Shown in pieces: positions 34,596 through 47,060 of a stretch of DNA of 64,000 bases. Numbering within the stretch: the first letter of the stretch is position 1; each line of letters begins with the position of its first letter. This stretch comes from Trichosphaerium sp. ATCC 40318 (lineage: Eukaryota > Discosea > Flabellinia > Trichosidae). The notes beneath the pieces are model-generated. The model was not told where the DNA came from and searched no databases. It worked only from the letters and a program-made list of their open reading frames with translations. The translations under genes were made by a program, and so were the position numbers. The stretch covers positions 62,001 to 126,000 of the forward strand of contig JALMLS010000446.1 in the NCBI GenBank assembly GCA_038496445.1, written 5' to 3'.

Positions 34596-36999
34596 ATGCA
34601 TAGCGTCCCTTCTCAAAGTGCTAAAGCAATGGACTATGTCCAAGCGCTGTTTGGTATGTACCCATACCTATGTCTTATAGTATAAATGATATACCCTGCG
34701 TCGAGTAGCGTTAACTCTTTTGAAATAAAAAAAAAAACGGTTCATCTACTCGGTCCCTTATATCGCCCCAACCTTCATCATCTATCGTTTTATATGCTTA
34801 CCAATACTAGATCGCGATGCGCAGCAACAACAAAGAACAACAAGGAACTTTCCGCCACTCCCAGAACCTAAAGAAGTACCTCCAACAACTACAGAGCCAC
34901 ACAGCTCTCCCAAGTCATCAAGAAAAGCCTCTAAATCATACCGTAAAAGGATACGTGTTAGAACAAACTCTCTTTTGCGTAAGTACACCACAAACAAAGT
35001 ATAATAAAATCCCAACTCACAAAACACCGCTTTGACATCTTTTTCTTGCTTTAGACGTTACAGAAAAACAGAAGAGCAAAAAAGTTTCAAAAAGGCTCTC
35101 CTTAGGTCCGCAGTACTTTGTTCATAATAAGTCCGCACCTACACGCAAACAGCGCACGTCTGCGCCGGAGCTTTTAATGAAAGCCAAACATAATTACAGA
35201 GGACTCAATAGTAGCAGTAGTTCCGCTGACTCTGCTAAAGAAAATACATCACGTGTTTCAACAATAAGAAACAAGTTTAATGCCAGAAGCACGCCTACAT
35301 CGCTCAGTGACCCACTATCACGTACGTCTCCGGGAAAACAAAGAAAACTAAACACAAACACCTAATTGGAGGGAAAACCAAGCAAAGAAAACGAGCATAA
35401 CTGCTAAACACAGTTTGTTGTTCGGTTTTTTTTTTTTCACACGATTTTTAACGTTAAAACATCCAACTACAGTAGTGTAAATAACACCTTATATTAGGCG
35501 TAAGTCAATCACCAAAGAGGATAAAAAAGTCTGCTTCAAAGGGAGCCCGTAAAGGTCGTTCAAGGTCGTATACTCCTAGACCACAGTTTTCTTTTGATAC
35601 AAGAGCGAAGGTTAGTTTCGAAATTGTTCACTGTTTTTTTGTGCTTTTTTCTAACATTACCAAAGAGCGCTAGTGGTCATAGTCACCCTCAAAAACCAAC
35701 TTTTCACCGCAAACGTACGTAGTTACCGCCAATTGCTGCAATGGCTGCAAGATTTTAAGTTCCTTTTTTCTCGCTAAAAATTCCGTTTAGGATTTAAAGA
35801 AGAGGCTGCCGTTCGTTACACTTTTGAGCTAGCAGAGTACGTACAATATCTTAGCAATAATATCTAAGCAGTTTTTATAGAGAACATTGTCAACGTATAT
35901 CAGCGACATGGTCTTGTATTGAGGCGATGGATAACTTGGAGGATCCAGCGCTTTCAGGTGTATACAGATTCTCTGATGTGTGTATCGAGACAATGCAAAT
36001 TCTTGACGTAAATATGTGCCGTTTCTTTAGCCAAGGGTCAACACACCAGGCCAGGGACTTGATGAAGATAATGAGAGCACTCACAAAATATTTTGATAAA
36101 AAAGAAACGCTTGCAAAGCTATTTTTACAAATGGGTGAGCGACACTGCATATACGGAGTTGAACCAAAACAATATGGATACCTTTGTACAGCTATAATTA
36201 CTGGTCTTGAGACTATACTTGGTATATCATTCGACGCAGCTTCAAATCAAGCATGGGAAGCTTTATTTAAGGAGTTCACAAGACTGTTGGTAAGTGATGT
36301 CCTCCAATATGTTCAAACTACTTTTCTTGCATATTTTTTTTTCTAACTTATCATCTCTAGGTTGAAGGCGCTAATAGATCACGTGTTGAAACGAAGCAAC
36401 TATGTTCAATATGTACACAAGGTACGAGATTATAAATTTCTCGTTTTCCGTTTTTTTTTAAATTATCACGTGTCCAAAAAAAAATTAACACGTGATTAAT
36501 TTAGAATTCACTCGTTGGTCAAGTAAATGGAGAGAATACTATATCGTTGTAAATAATGATGGAGTTAATGTATACAGAAACAGACGTGCTAAAAAACCAA
36601 AATTCACTTGGCCTTACAATGAAATCTCTTACATAGGTGCGTACCTTACTTAATCACAGTTCGACTTAAGAAATTACAAAAAAATCGCATCTAGCTTTAC
36701 CTTGAACTGCTCCGGTTTTGTTTTTGTCAATTAAACAATACCATGTCTTTCTTTATTTACCATTTATTAACTTTTTGCTTTAAGGCTCTGCTACGCTACC
36801 TGTATCAAGTTCAAAACAGGATTTATGCTTTGAAGTAGTTGCAGAAGGAGAAAAATTTTTCGTGTATCCAATAACAAAAGCGAGTGCTGATAGTAACGAT
36901 GCTAAAGAATCTTTATCACATGAAATCGCATGGCGTGCAGCTGCTAGCCAAAGAGATACTTCGTTGCTTATATCATCACAAAGGATAGAAGCATTGTAA
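34596..36999 (+). CDS. Globin-PH fusion protein with long disordered N-terminus
   Basis: The ATG at 34596 (MHSVPSQSAKAMDYVQALF) leads into about 240 residues rich in Ser, Thr, Lys and Arg. In-phase introns then lead to a globin-like domain from about 35793: YTFELAEEHCQRISATWS, YRFSDVCIETMQIL, THQARDLMKIMRALTKYFD (E-helix region) and LFLQMGERHCIYGVEPKQYG, whose His fits the haem-binding F8 position, then ETILGISF and NQAWEALFKEF. A PH-like domain follows (FTRWSSKWREYYIVVNNDG, FTWPYNEISYIG and CFEVVAEGEKFFVYP with the C-terminal helix EIAWRAAASQ), ending at 36999. Introns retained at about 35323 or 35713 would end the protein early at 35365 or 35722. The fusion predicts a haem sensor brought to membranes by phosphoinositides. 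Confidence 0.72.
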
Positions 37000-37244
37000 A
37001 ACAATAACAAAAAAATCAAACTAAACTGTATAGATAATAAACAATGTATTGTACTAAAGTGTTTATATTATCTTACGTCTTGAAGTGATTCTCTCAATAG
37101 CGCTTTATTACAAATTTAATTGCAACGAAACATATACACTGTAATGAGAGCACTGAGTAATGGTAAGAAGGTGTATGGCAAGTACAAATACAATTTTGAC
37201 ACAAACGAACTAGGCGTATTAAAAAAGACACGATATTTTATTTC

Positions 37245-38574
37245 TCATCGCATGTGAGGAGCTCTTGGTTCTGGACCAGCTTTTATTTGTTTCCATATTT
37301 CCTCCTGCTCTTTTTCAGCCATAAAATACTCTTCATTACAAAACTGACATTCAACCTTTGGTGTTTCTCCTTCTTTGAACATTTTCAAAAAATCAGGAAA
37401 AGACTTCTCTCCAAGCATTGCAAGGTTTGTCATACATCTTGATTTAGAACAACGACAATGAAAGTCTACTGGATAATTTATACGCGATCTTGGATTTTTA
37501 GGTAGTTCTTCGCCAAACACAAGGTCCAAGACTTCTTCAAGATATTGTGTTTCTTCTGTAAATAAAACATCAAGAGGAGGCAATTTGTAGTCAATCTGGT
37601 GTCTCAAATCCTCTAAGTCTTCATTAACGTCCTTAGTAGCATCTGGTAATGTCTTAATATATAGTCCACCAGAAAATAGAACTAAAAGAAATCAGTCAAC
37701 ATCAAGAACGCGAAAACAAAAAAAACACGCTTGGTTTTTTTAACGGTTTTTTCATCTTGTAAGAAATCGAAGTAGAATGGTGTTTAGTGCTTGCGTTCGT
37801 CTTTTTTATCGTATCCAGTGTATAACCTCATAATAGCAGGTTGTTGATCACCTCTTAAACAAAAGTTTTCAACATCTCCAGCAACATCAGCTGTTGTCAA
37901 AGATACAATCGAACTCATTGGCTTTGCATTTTCATAGAGATACTGGAATACCGTCAGTGAGCCCTTACGCATACACATGCCAATAGGCATACTCGGCATA
38001 TGATATTCAGGACGTGTTAGGTACCCATTGAGCTCGCCTGTTCGACCAGCGCGAATCGTCATTCTCTGCAATTGTTAACGCCTATTTTTTGATTAAAGCG
38101 TCGTACCTCAATTGGGCCTTTTGCGTTAAAATCGAGCACCACTCGCTCTTTTAAACCAAGAAATGAGCTCATTAAAGCGCCAGCGCTTAATCCCCGTCCT
38201 ATTGGAATAAATACAATAAAATATTGCTCTGTGGGTACCTAAGAGCTTTGCTGTTGTGTTTGTAAGCTTATGTCTTTCTTTTGCTTTGGCGGTAGCTTTT
38301 GTGTTGTTCACTGTACAAATTAACGTTTTTCATGCATAATGACGGCGTACCAATAGCAATTCGAAACTTATCTGTAAAAGTAACCAACATACCGTCTCTG
38401 GTACGCTGAAACCAATAAATAAACGAAAGGGCAGTACATAAACGAAACTCGTACCCTTCTCTCTTCATACTGTGTGCCTGTCAATGAATCGACTTTTGTT
38501 ACATAAAAACGTGATTTTAACGTTGATTTACGCGTATACAGGGCTGTAGACAGCCGTTGCCTTGCACACAGCAT
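37245..38574 (-). CDS. hslO: Hsp33 redox-regulated chaperone, organelle-targeted
   Basis: Holdase activated by oxidative unfolding, when a zinc-binding cysteine cluster is oxidised. The start at 38574 (MLCARQRLSTALYTRKS) is a basic, acid-free targeting peptide, probably mitochondrial. Core blocks are GMLVTFTDKFRIAI, GRTGELNGYLTRPEYHM, MRKGSLTVFQYLYENA, DVENFCLRGDQQPAI, LYIKTLPDATKDVNEDL and PLDVLFTEETQYLEEVLDLV. The zinc centre is kept: HCRCSKSRC at about 37450 and VECQFCNEEY at about 37350, that is CxC then about 33 residues then CxxC, slightly longer than the usual 27-32. One extra Cys lies in the linker. Stop at 37245 after a charged tail. Bacterial-type gene with several introns, so long resident in the nucleus; found in some protists and algae but missing from animals and most fungi. 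Confidence 0.9.
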
Positions 38575-38584
38575 TGTGACTTAG

Positions 38585-39377
38585 ATGAAAAGTTTTAAGT
38601 CATCGTACAGCATCAAAACCATGGCAGGTTCAAACAAAGACATGGAGAGTAAACTCCTTAGATCCCAAATTAAATCATTAGGTATATTTAAAACGCAATT
38701 ATCCACGTGATTTTGTTTTCTAACCAAAAAACCGTTTTAGATGAAGAAATCGCTGATTTGACGGAGAAAACGAATAACCTACAGCAACAGAACTCTTATT
38801 TAAAAAAACAGAATATTAAAATGCGTCTAGAGACAATAGAATTGAAGCAAGTAAATGAGTGAGTACACAAGGGCCATATCATTTACTCCAAAGAGCTACC
38901 AGTATTTTTAGAGAATTGTTGGAAAAAACAAAAGATATCAAACCATCAAAATCGCCTCCACCAGAGCCAGTGGTTCAAACTCAAGTGCCTGTAAGAGAAA
39001 TCCAATACTGATAAATCACTTACTTACAGAGATGTAGGATAAAGAGATAATGCAACTGATAGCAGCGCTACGACAAGAAATATCAAGCATGCAATATAGT
39101 TTTAGACATTTTCTAAGTTTCTTTAGGAATTAATAACGTTCCGGCTGCAACAGGTGGAGAGGGCTTAGACCAAGTTGAAATGAACTTGGAGAAGCTTAAA
39201 TGTATGGTTGACGTATTAGACAAGTCTGTTGAGAACCATACTGAACATGCAGTATCTAATCATCGTACCACATGGAGGATAGTGATTGCTACTTTAGTTT
39301 TTTGTACAATGTTTGTAGGACTTTATCTTGTACTACGTACTGTAATTGAAGGGAAGCCTCATCGCTACTATTATTAA
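38585..39377 (+). CDS. Tail-anchored coiled coil protein
   Basis: About five exons. The preferred start is the ATG at 38621 in a good context (ACCATGG; MAGSNKDMESKLL), with another in-frame ATG at 38585. A coiled coil covers IADLTEKTNNLQQQNSYLKK to MRLETIELKQ, then a Pro-rich linker (KSPPPEPVVQTQ), a second helix (DKEIMQLIAALRQEISSMQ), a third (EMNLEKLKCMVDVLDKSVE) and one C-terminal membrane segment, IVIATLVFCTMFVGLYLVL, followed by a short basic/Tyr tail ending at 39377. No signal peptide, so post-translational insertion with the coiled coil in the cytosol is expected: a tether or SNARE-like topology, though no SNARE core layer is evident. The gene is divergent from the Hsp33 gene, with only about 10-50 bases between the starts. 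Confidence 0.75.
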
Positions 39378-39644
39378 AACACAATGCGTCAATGCAATTT
39401 AAACTCTTTTCTTACCATTTAAGTCCCCAGAAGCCACAAGCCAGATCGACATTTGATTCGCAGATTCTGGCCAAGAAAACTTGCACAATTTTGTAGTACA
39501 TGACGTAAAAAACTCTAAAACGAAGCAAATAGCAAAGTAAACGTCTACATAATCCAACCTGAAACAAAGGGCAGAAAAGTTTTTAAGTTAATGTTTGACA
39601 TGCTTAAACAGGCTTGTAAACATTTAGCGTGTGCGTCAACGACA

Positions 39645-42600
39645 ATGAGATACGGTAGAAAGTATTCCAAACAATGGGGTAGGGCAATCATTTACCCTAA
39701 AAACGTAGGCAATTAACCGTTGTACATAGCCTCCCCTACGCCCTATGTTGTAGCGTTTTACATCGCTGTAACGTTTCTTGGTACATATTTGTTCTACAGG
39801 CACGACTTTGATACTGTACGTCGTATAAACAATATATTTAGACTCCCTACGCCAAAACCAGCGTCGGCGCCTCTCACCGAGTTTTCTGAAGCGCGTGGCA
39901 AGTAAAGTTGTTTAAAAATCCTTTGTAACGAGCTCTTTAGCGCTTGAACATGTCAAGCGTATTACTCAGCTTGGTCCTCGCACTACAGGAAGCGTAAATA
40001 ACGAATTGGTCACACCAGAATATTTGCTTGAAGTATTGAATAAAATCAAGAACTCTGCGAACGGAGCTTGGCATATAGAGATTGAAACACAACGTCCAAC
40101 AGGAGCATTCAATCTTCAGTTTTTAGACCATACATTCACTAGCTACTACCAAAATATAACAAATATATTACTACGCATGTCTAGGAGAGGTAATCTAGCC
40201 AGTTTTTTATCAAATGATAAAATCAGTGACATCTGCAATGTGTCAAAAAAAAAAAAAACCATTCCGAAAAATTTCTTCTTTTTTGACATGTTTTTTTTTC
40301 TAGGTTATAAAGGAAAGGTTAATGCTTTGTTATTTTCTTCTCATTTTGACTCCGCACTTGGAAGCCCAGCTGTACACATTTATTTAAATTATTAAAGCAG
40401 TTCTAACTTGTAAAAAGGCTTCAGATGACGCAGCGAACATTGGAACAATGGTGGAGGTATGTTAGTACTTTTTTTGTGATTTGTTTTCTTGAGATAATAT
40501 TTGATGAATCACTCATATTGCCTTCTTGTAGATTGCTAGATGTTTGTCTGTGTCAGAGCCTACAAAAAATGCCGTTATATTTAACTTCAATGGAGCTGAA
40601 GAGACAATTCTTCAGGTACAAGCTTTTAAAGCAAGTTTTTTTTGGAACAATTTTCCTTACATTTGAGCACTAAAGGCCAGTCATGGATTTATTACTCAAC
40701 ACTCATGGGCTAAGAGTATACGAGGATTTATAAATTTAGAGAGTTCGGGTGCTGGAGGGCGAGAAATTGTTTTCCAGGTAAAACCTTAAGTTCTGACTTA
40801 TGGTCGCATTGACTATTTTGTTTTTACTTTTAGACTGGACCTCAACATGCCTGGTTAATCCGTTCGTATGCACAAGCTGTACCTAGACCACATAGTTCTA
40901 TTGCAGGACAAGAAATATTCCAATCCGGAGTAATTCCATCTGATACCGTACGCAACAAGCAAAGCGAAAAAATAAAGCACTTCCCTCGCTAACTTTTGTT
41001 TAAGGATTTCCGTATCTACAGAGACTATGGCGGTATCCCTGGTATTGATGCTGCGTACATAGCAAATGGTTGGGTATATCATACGCCCTTGGATGATGTT
41101 AATCATCTTGGAGTTGGAGCTGTACAACATACTGGTGATAACTTCCTTGCTTTGGCAAAATTTCTTCTCAACTCTGACGTTTTATACAACCATGACAAAT
41201 ACGCTGAAGAAACAGCTGTATTTCATGATGTATTTGGATCATTCATGATTATAATGTCACGTGAAACTGCTTTTATTTTTAACTGTGTTACTATAATTGG
41301 AGCACTCCTTGTGATTGTTTTGAAAGGTTGGTTCACCTTTGAACTTGTCAAAACGTTCTTTCTGCACATTGTACGTTATGCTTTCTTTCAGGGTTTTCTT
41401 CCTTCTTGCTGTTTTCAAAGAAACCTTTTTACTTTGGAATTGGATAAGCAAAGAGCTGATTAATCTTCGTGTAGGTTTCTCTTGTTTTGGGTGTTATCTG
41501 CGCTGTTGCTGTTGCATTATTCCAAGTGTTTATTTTACAAAGACCGATGTCGTGGTATCACTCAGTGCCTTTAGCAATGTCATTATTCTGCACATCTGCA
41601 GGTATAGGCGTATGTAAGTACAACTACAAGGCACAATACAAAAGAAATTTTTGTGCTAAAGTTCTGTTCATAGGTTTCGTGCATAGTACCTTCATCTCTA
41701 GCGTTAAAAAGAACGCTGTTCAAACAGAACGTGAAGTTTTTGTTTCTGGAGTATTATTATGGATCGTTCTATTGTCTGCTGCTACACTAGGTGGCTTGGT
41801 AAGTTAATACTATTACTTACCTTAGAAGTTAATCAATTAACTAATGGTGTAGGGTTCTGCTTTCATACTTAGTTACTGGGTTGCTTTTCCAATAATTTTC
41901 CGTTTAATTTCTTCTTTTTTTAAACCTGGTGCACTTAGTTATGCACTAACATTAGCAGGTAAATAATAGGTTATCTTTATTGTAAATAACGCACTCTTTA
42001 GGTCAATTCTTTCCTGTCATTATGATAATTTTACACTTGTTTCCAGTATGGTTGACTTTCATTGCAAGTACGGGATTACCTTGGTTAGATTATTTAGTTG
42101 CTGATGTCATGTTTAGTCACTGGAAGGAGTGGCACAACTGTAATCTCAGATATTGTTGTATCTATTCTTGTTTCTTTTCCATCTTTATTACTTATATCAA
42201 TTGCAATCAGTTTGATACACTTAAAACCAGGAGACTGGAAAAAAATTCAAATGGTTTTGGTACAAGCTTTAACTTTTTTGGTCTCTTTTTGCTGATTTTT
42301 TACTTAGGTGGCAATTCTTATTGTTGCTATTACTATATCTCTCTTGCATGGACCGTACTCAAGTGAAGCGCCAAAACGCGCCTTTGGACAGCATATACAG
42401 CGTACATTTTACGACCATAATAACAACGTGCTTAAAGAAGGTATGATAAGTAAGCTAAGTGCTAAGATTAATTTTTTTTTAAAGACTCAGGCATTTGGCT
42501 GAATGCGTTTGATTACAATGCACTAAAGCCATTTAAATCATTAAAATCAGATGTGTATGACCTATCTAAAATGGAGCACTTCCCACAAGATGAGGATGGT

Positions 42601-43275
42601 GTCTACGGGAACTTTCCATGGTACCACAACTACTGAAAAAAAACCTCCGAACGTTTAAAAGTTAATAGGTATCTACGAGTAAGAAAGATGGTTCAAGAAC
42701 ATTGGTATATCCCATGTGATCCTCCTTCTCTACAAAGACCACGTTTGGTTCTTACTAGCGATGTGACTACTAGTGGTGTCCGAAGAATGGACTTCAAAGG
42801 TATGAACTTATTATGTTCTACTTTTTTTCTAACTTTTGGATTTTTTAGTCACAGGAGCACCACAGATGACTTTTTATCTACAACCTTCTGACGGACAGAT
42901 CAATAAATGGTCTCTAACTAATGACACACCAAAAAGTAAGTATAAAAACGCCTCAAGACACTCAATCCGGTTAAAATTGCTAATTTTTGACAAGTCAAAC
43001 AAAAAAAAAAATAGCTCCTAACTTTCTTGGTAGACAAACATACAAGCGACTTTTTTATCTTATTCGCAAGTGGTAAAGTAGATGATACATCTCTTGACTT
43101 TTGGATTGAGATAGACCCAAAAGCATCTCTACAATTCGCAGTGTCAAGTCATTACCTCTCTAACCAAGAGGGTAAGCCTCTTCAAGATTTACTCGCTATG
43201 ATGCCAAAGTGGGTAGCGCCTGTAACTTGGACAGCGATGTGGGCTCACTGGATGTTCCCTGCCAGTACACAATGA
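39645..43275 (+). CDS. ERMP1-type M28 metallopeptidase, multi-pass ER protein
   Basis: Zinc aminopeptidase-like protein of the endoplasmic reticulum. The start at 39645 joins [11 protein letters not shown] to [10 protein letters not shown] and a first membrane helix. The luminal M28 domain has the metal ligands in order: His and Asp in [13 protein letters not shown], Asp in ASDDAANIG, Glu pair in FNGAEE, the acidic residue in [10 protein letters not shown] and the distal His in [11 protein letters not shown]. The second half is a bundle of about eight helices ([61 protein letters not shown] and others) and a strand-rich luminal end with [17 protein letters not shown], stop at 43275. Over ten introns. 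ERMP1 relatives of animals, plants and protists share this layout. The substrate is not known. Confidence 0.9.
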
Positions 43276-43672
43276 CGAAAATTCACACTTTAGAGTCTAC
43301 AAAATAAAATGAAGTAAGAGAGTTTTGGTGCTACGCGTCGTACGCTAGCGCGTCAATACGTTAGTACAAAAAGTGTCTACAAGATATCTTTTTTTTAAGT
43401 ATCCTAAGAAAAGCGTACACACGCTTTAGTTTTGCGCTACGCGATTTCTGGGCGAACAGGGCACTTCAAGTGTTGTTTATGCTACTTTTTTTGTAGAATG
43501 GACTTGTTTGTCTACGCGCTAACAGTTAATACGTGAGTGTTCAGTTTGGGTGTTTATAAGGCGAACCGATGCTATGATAAAATGGGAGGAAGTGACTTAA
43601 TTTAGATTGATGATTTAATTTTTTTAATCGCACCGTTACACGCTTGAAGAGAATTCAACGTACTTGAAAGTT
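43276..43672. other. Intergenic
   Basis: About 400 bases between two rightward genes. No supported gene or element. AT-rich with a T run near 43389-43396. Confidence 0.4.
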
Positions 43673-46055
43673 ATGAAACTACTTCTACTTATCGTACTGG
43701 TATTATACTCCGGTACAAAAAAAAAACGATCGTACAAAAATTAAAGCCTTACGCCCTTCTGTTAGGAACTACTTTTGCCCAAGGAGTAGGCATTGACTGT
43801 GAGTCTTTCGATTGGACGTCATGGTTGAATGGTTGTAGCGAAGAAATCGCTAGATACTCTAATACAACCCTACAGGTATGTGGTTTACTAGAGTCAATGG
43901 TTATACGCCATTAATCTAAGTACCAACCGAGTTTTTTCAAAAAAAACTTCTTGTTGTTTTTTGACGTCATACTAGCCAGATTCAATTCTTATTGCAGATG
44001 GCTTACCCACTCTCGCACCAAATGTTTTCCGTAAAGAAACTAAACGCACTTACGAAACATCCGATTTTATGATTGAGGAGGGAAGAGTGCCCGGAGTGTG
44101 TCCGCCTCTTTCGGAATGCACTGACAGCTTCAGAGACAATGCAGAAACAATTGCTTATTGTACTTCAAGTACAGCTCTTGCAGAGGCGAAAAGAAGTTTA
44201 TCAATCGCAAGAGTCGCTGAAGTACCAGTAAAGAGCGTTATTAGATTTCTCCGGGAACAATGGCACGTGACAAAAAAAAAGGAAAAAAATCCACAAAAAA
44301 ATCCAAAAATATCCAAAAAAATAACTTTTTTTTTCTAGTTTTCCTTTATACGATAGAAACTGTGAAATACGTCATTTGTTCAAATTCAGAGTATTCGCAA
44401 ATTCTGTTATAGAGCATTGCTTTGAACAAGAAAATATCCTCGATGGTGGTGTTTGCTCAGAGGCATGTGAGCAATCATTTCGCGGACTTGCAAATATGGC
44501 AAGAATTTGTGTTCATAGACCTTCTGTACTTTTGACAATGACTCGATTCAGACCACTTATTATGAGAAGAAGAGAAGCATGTGAGGTTGAAAATCTATCT
44601 GACTGTAGTTCATTATTATGGCGCGTTGGTACACTATTCACAACGTGTTTAAAGACTCGTGACACACCAGCAGTACGTAACAGTTCTTGACAATCAAACC
44701 AAGTGACAACAACTACTTTGCTAAGTAATCACGTTTTATAATTTAGGTATGTACAGATGAATGCAGGAATGCTCGTATAGCTTCAAGCAGATACATAAAC
44801 CACTGTGCAAATGAAAACCCAGGCATGTTGCCTAATGAGAACAGAGCCAGAATCGTCGAGATCGATGAAGCTTGTGACTTACTGCGTCACGGTGTCATCG
44901 AAGTTACAGAAGAGAATGAGGGTAAACATCTAAGAACTGTCACAGCACACCCGATCGATTTACCAGGAGTAACATTAGCAGACGTATGTGTGTTTCTGTT
45001 TCTTTTTTATAACTTGAAGAAGAAACTGCATTTCATCACTTTTTGGTCTTTCTGAACTCTCAATTTCGCCTGTTAATATTATTTGTAGTGTGTAGCCGAC
45101 GTCAAGAGTGACACAGAGAAAGCTCCGGCTATGACATGTACTTTTGATGGATGTCAAAGTGGTGCAAAGACAACGATGGAGATGATTTTCGATAGAGTTT
45201 CAGATTGCACTGAATCTGATATTGATTCTCCGGATACTTGTGCTTCTCGAGATTTAATCGCGGATGGATCCGGTGACATTGCCATAGATATGGCTAAAGG
45301 AACAGCGAATGCTGATAAGGAAACTGGACGTGACGGTAACGGAACGGAAGTTGTTTCAAGTGTTCAACAAGTTGTTTTTGATGATGGCTGTACAATTAAT
45401 TTCAGACAACGCAGTGCCTCTGGTACTGCATATGATGAGTCTGATAATGCTGTTCTTGGTATTGGCCTTGAAACAACTTTATCAATGGAACAATGCGTTA
45501 AAAAAACTAACATAACTTCAACGTACGTAAACAATCATTATCAAACTGTTACAATTACATTGCGAAAAAAGGAAAAAAAAAACTTGTGCAATCTAACTTT
45601 CGTTTAGGCGTGTTGTTTCAGTTCACGTCCGTTGCGATGGTCAACTAGGATCTCTAATGGACGACCCAGATAATAGCGACTATAAAATGATGACATGTGG
45701 TTGTCATGGCGTCTTCAGAGCTAGAACGACTGGAACTTGTGTTACTTGGGAAGGTGTTGTTCGTGATATTGCCTACACTCTTAAAGTAGGAACATCTAAC
45801 CCAGAAGTTGAAGAAAAACATGGCGCTTTAACAGGGAATATGCAGCAAGTTCGTATTTTTGCTATTCTTGAAGGAATTCATAATTGTGAGATTCTTGAAT
45901 GGGATCCATCAATAACAATAGATGATGATAAACTATCCACTATTGATATACCTCCTTTTTCTCCAATGGCTATTGTACAACCTCCAAGCAGTGTTTACAA
46001 ATTGAGCGCTTGTTTGATGATCATTATGCTGATGACTATGTTATTATTATTGTAA
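43673..46055 (+). CDS. Secreted Cys-rich protein, probable GPI anchor
   Basis: Not a family I know. The signal peptide MKLLLLIVLVLYS (43673) joins through the first intron to GTTFAQGVGIDCESFDW. The ectodomain, about 600 residues, contains repeated Cys-rich units of similar layout: GVCPPLSECTDSFRDNAETI, GGVCSEACEQSFRGLANMAR, AVCTDECRNARIASSRYINH and CTFDGCQSG. Each has C-x(3-4)-C followed by a helix and a later Cys; the second and third are clearly alike and could be tandem modules. The C-terminus is a hydrophobic stretch ending at the last residue (LMIIMLMTMLLLL), the classic signal for GPI attachment rather than a transmembrane stop. Eight or so exons. Likely a surface coat or adhesion protein. 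Confidence 0.75.
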
Positions 46056-46329
46056 CAGACGACAAGGTAGAATTGTAAAGCGAAAAATAAAATATCGAAA
46101 TTGTCTTCAACTGCTATTGCTTTCTTCAAAGAACAGCTTAGTTTAAAAATAGAACGCTCTCCAAAAGGTAACCAACTATTTAATTGACCCAGACTTGTGC
46201 CCTGCACAACAGGCAGATAGTATACTATACTGGCTTAACTTCAGCAAGAGGCATAAGGCATCAGATAATCGGTTTCATGGAACGTTGGTGCGTTAAGCTA
46301 AAATAGAGGCACAATTATAATATCACCTA

Positions 46330-47060
46330 ATGATAACCACAAACAGTAACGCGCAAGCAATTAAGGGCGTAGTAGTAGGAGATGTCGCTGTCGGTAAAAC
46401 ATGCCTTTTAATTTCATACACTTCAAATGCGTTCCCTTGTGAATATACACCAAACGTACGTACTGTTGGTGTATATGCTATTTAACCTATTTATGATCCT
46501 ATTCTAACCAAAAGTCAGGTTTTTGGCAATTACAACGCAAATATAACAGTAGACAATACGCCAATCAAACTCGGACTTTGGGATATAAGCCGAGAAGAGA
46601 CTGATCGTACACGCCCAATAACATACCCACAAACGGATGTTTTCTTGGCATGCTTTTCTATTGTCTCCCCGTCATCGTTTAACAACATAAGCGAAAAGGT
46701 ATTCAAAAGCGACAAACATGTTAACATTTTGATGTCCTGATCCGCTTGCAAACATTTGTCTTACGAAACCTTTAGTGGATCCCTGAACTATCGCTTCACT
46801 GCCCTAAGGTTCCTGTGGTTCTCGTTGGCACTAAACTAGACCTACGAGATAACGAAGAAGCAAAACGAATACTAGCAAATAAGAAACAAGCGCCAATAAC
46901 ATACGAACAAGGTCTTTCATTGTTGAAAGAGATTGGCGGAACAAAATACATTGAATGCTCAGCGTTAACACTACAAGGTATCAAACACGTATTTGATGAG
47001 GCAGTACGAGCGGTTATAAGCCCAAAGAAGACAAATAAGAATAACTGCATAATATTATAA
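46330..47060 (+). CDS. Atypical Rho-family small GTPase
   Basis: Three exons, about 190 residues. Rho features are clear: P-loop [18 protein letters not shown], switch I EYTPNVFGNY, NKxD motif GTKLDLRD, the Rho insert helix ([18 protein letters not shown]), SAL motif IECSALT and a CAAX box CIIL predicted to be geranylgeranylated, preceded by basic residues (PKKTNKNN). Three regulatory positions depart from Rac: Gly12 is Val (GDVAVGKT), Thr35 is Asn, and switch II DTAGQE reads DISREE, so Ala59, Gly60 and Gln61 become Ser, Arg and Glu. Such changes would be expected to abolish normal hydrolysis and alter effector binding. The switch I residue lies at an intron edge (about 46457), but the frame fixes it. 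Acts at membranes on the actin machinery if active. Confidence 0.9.
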
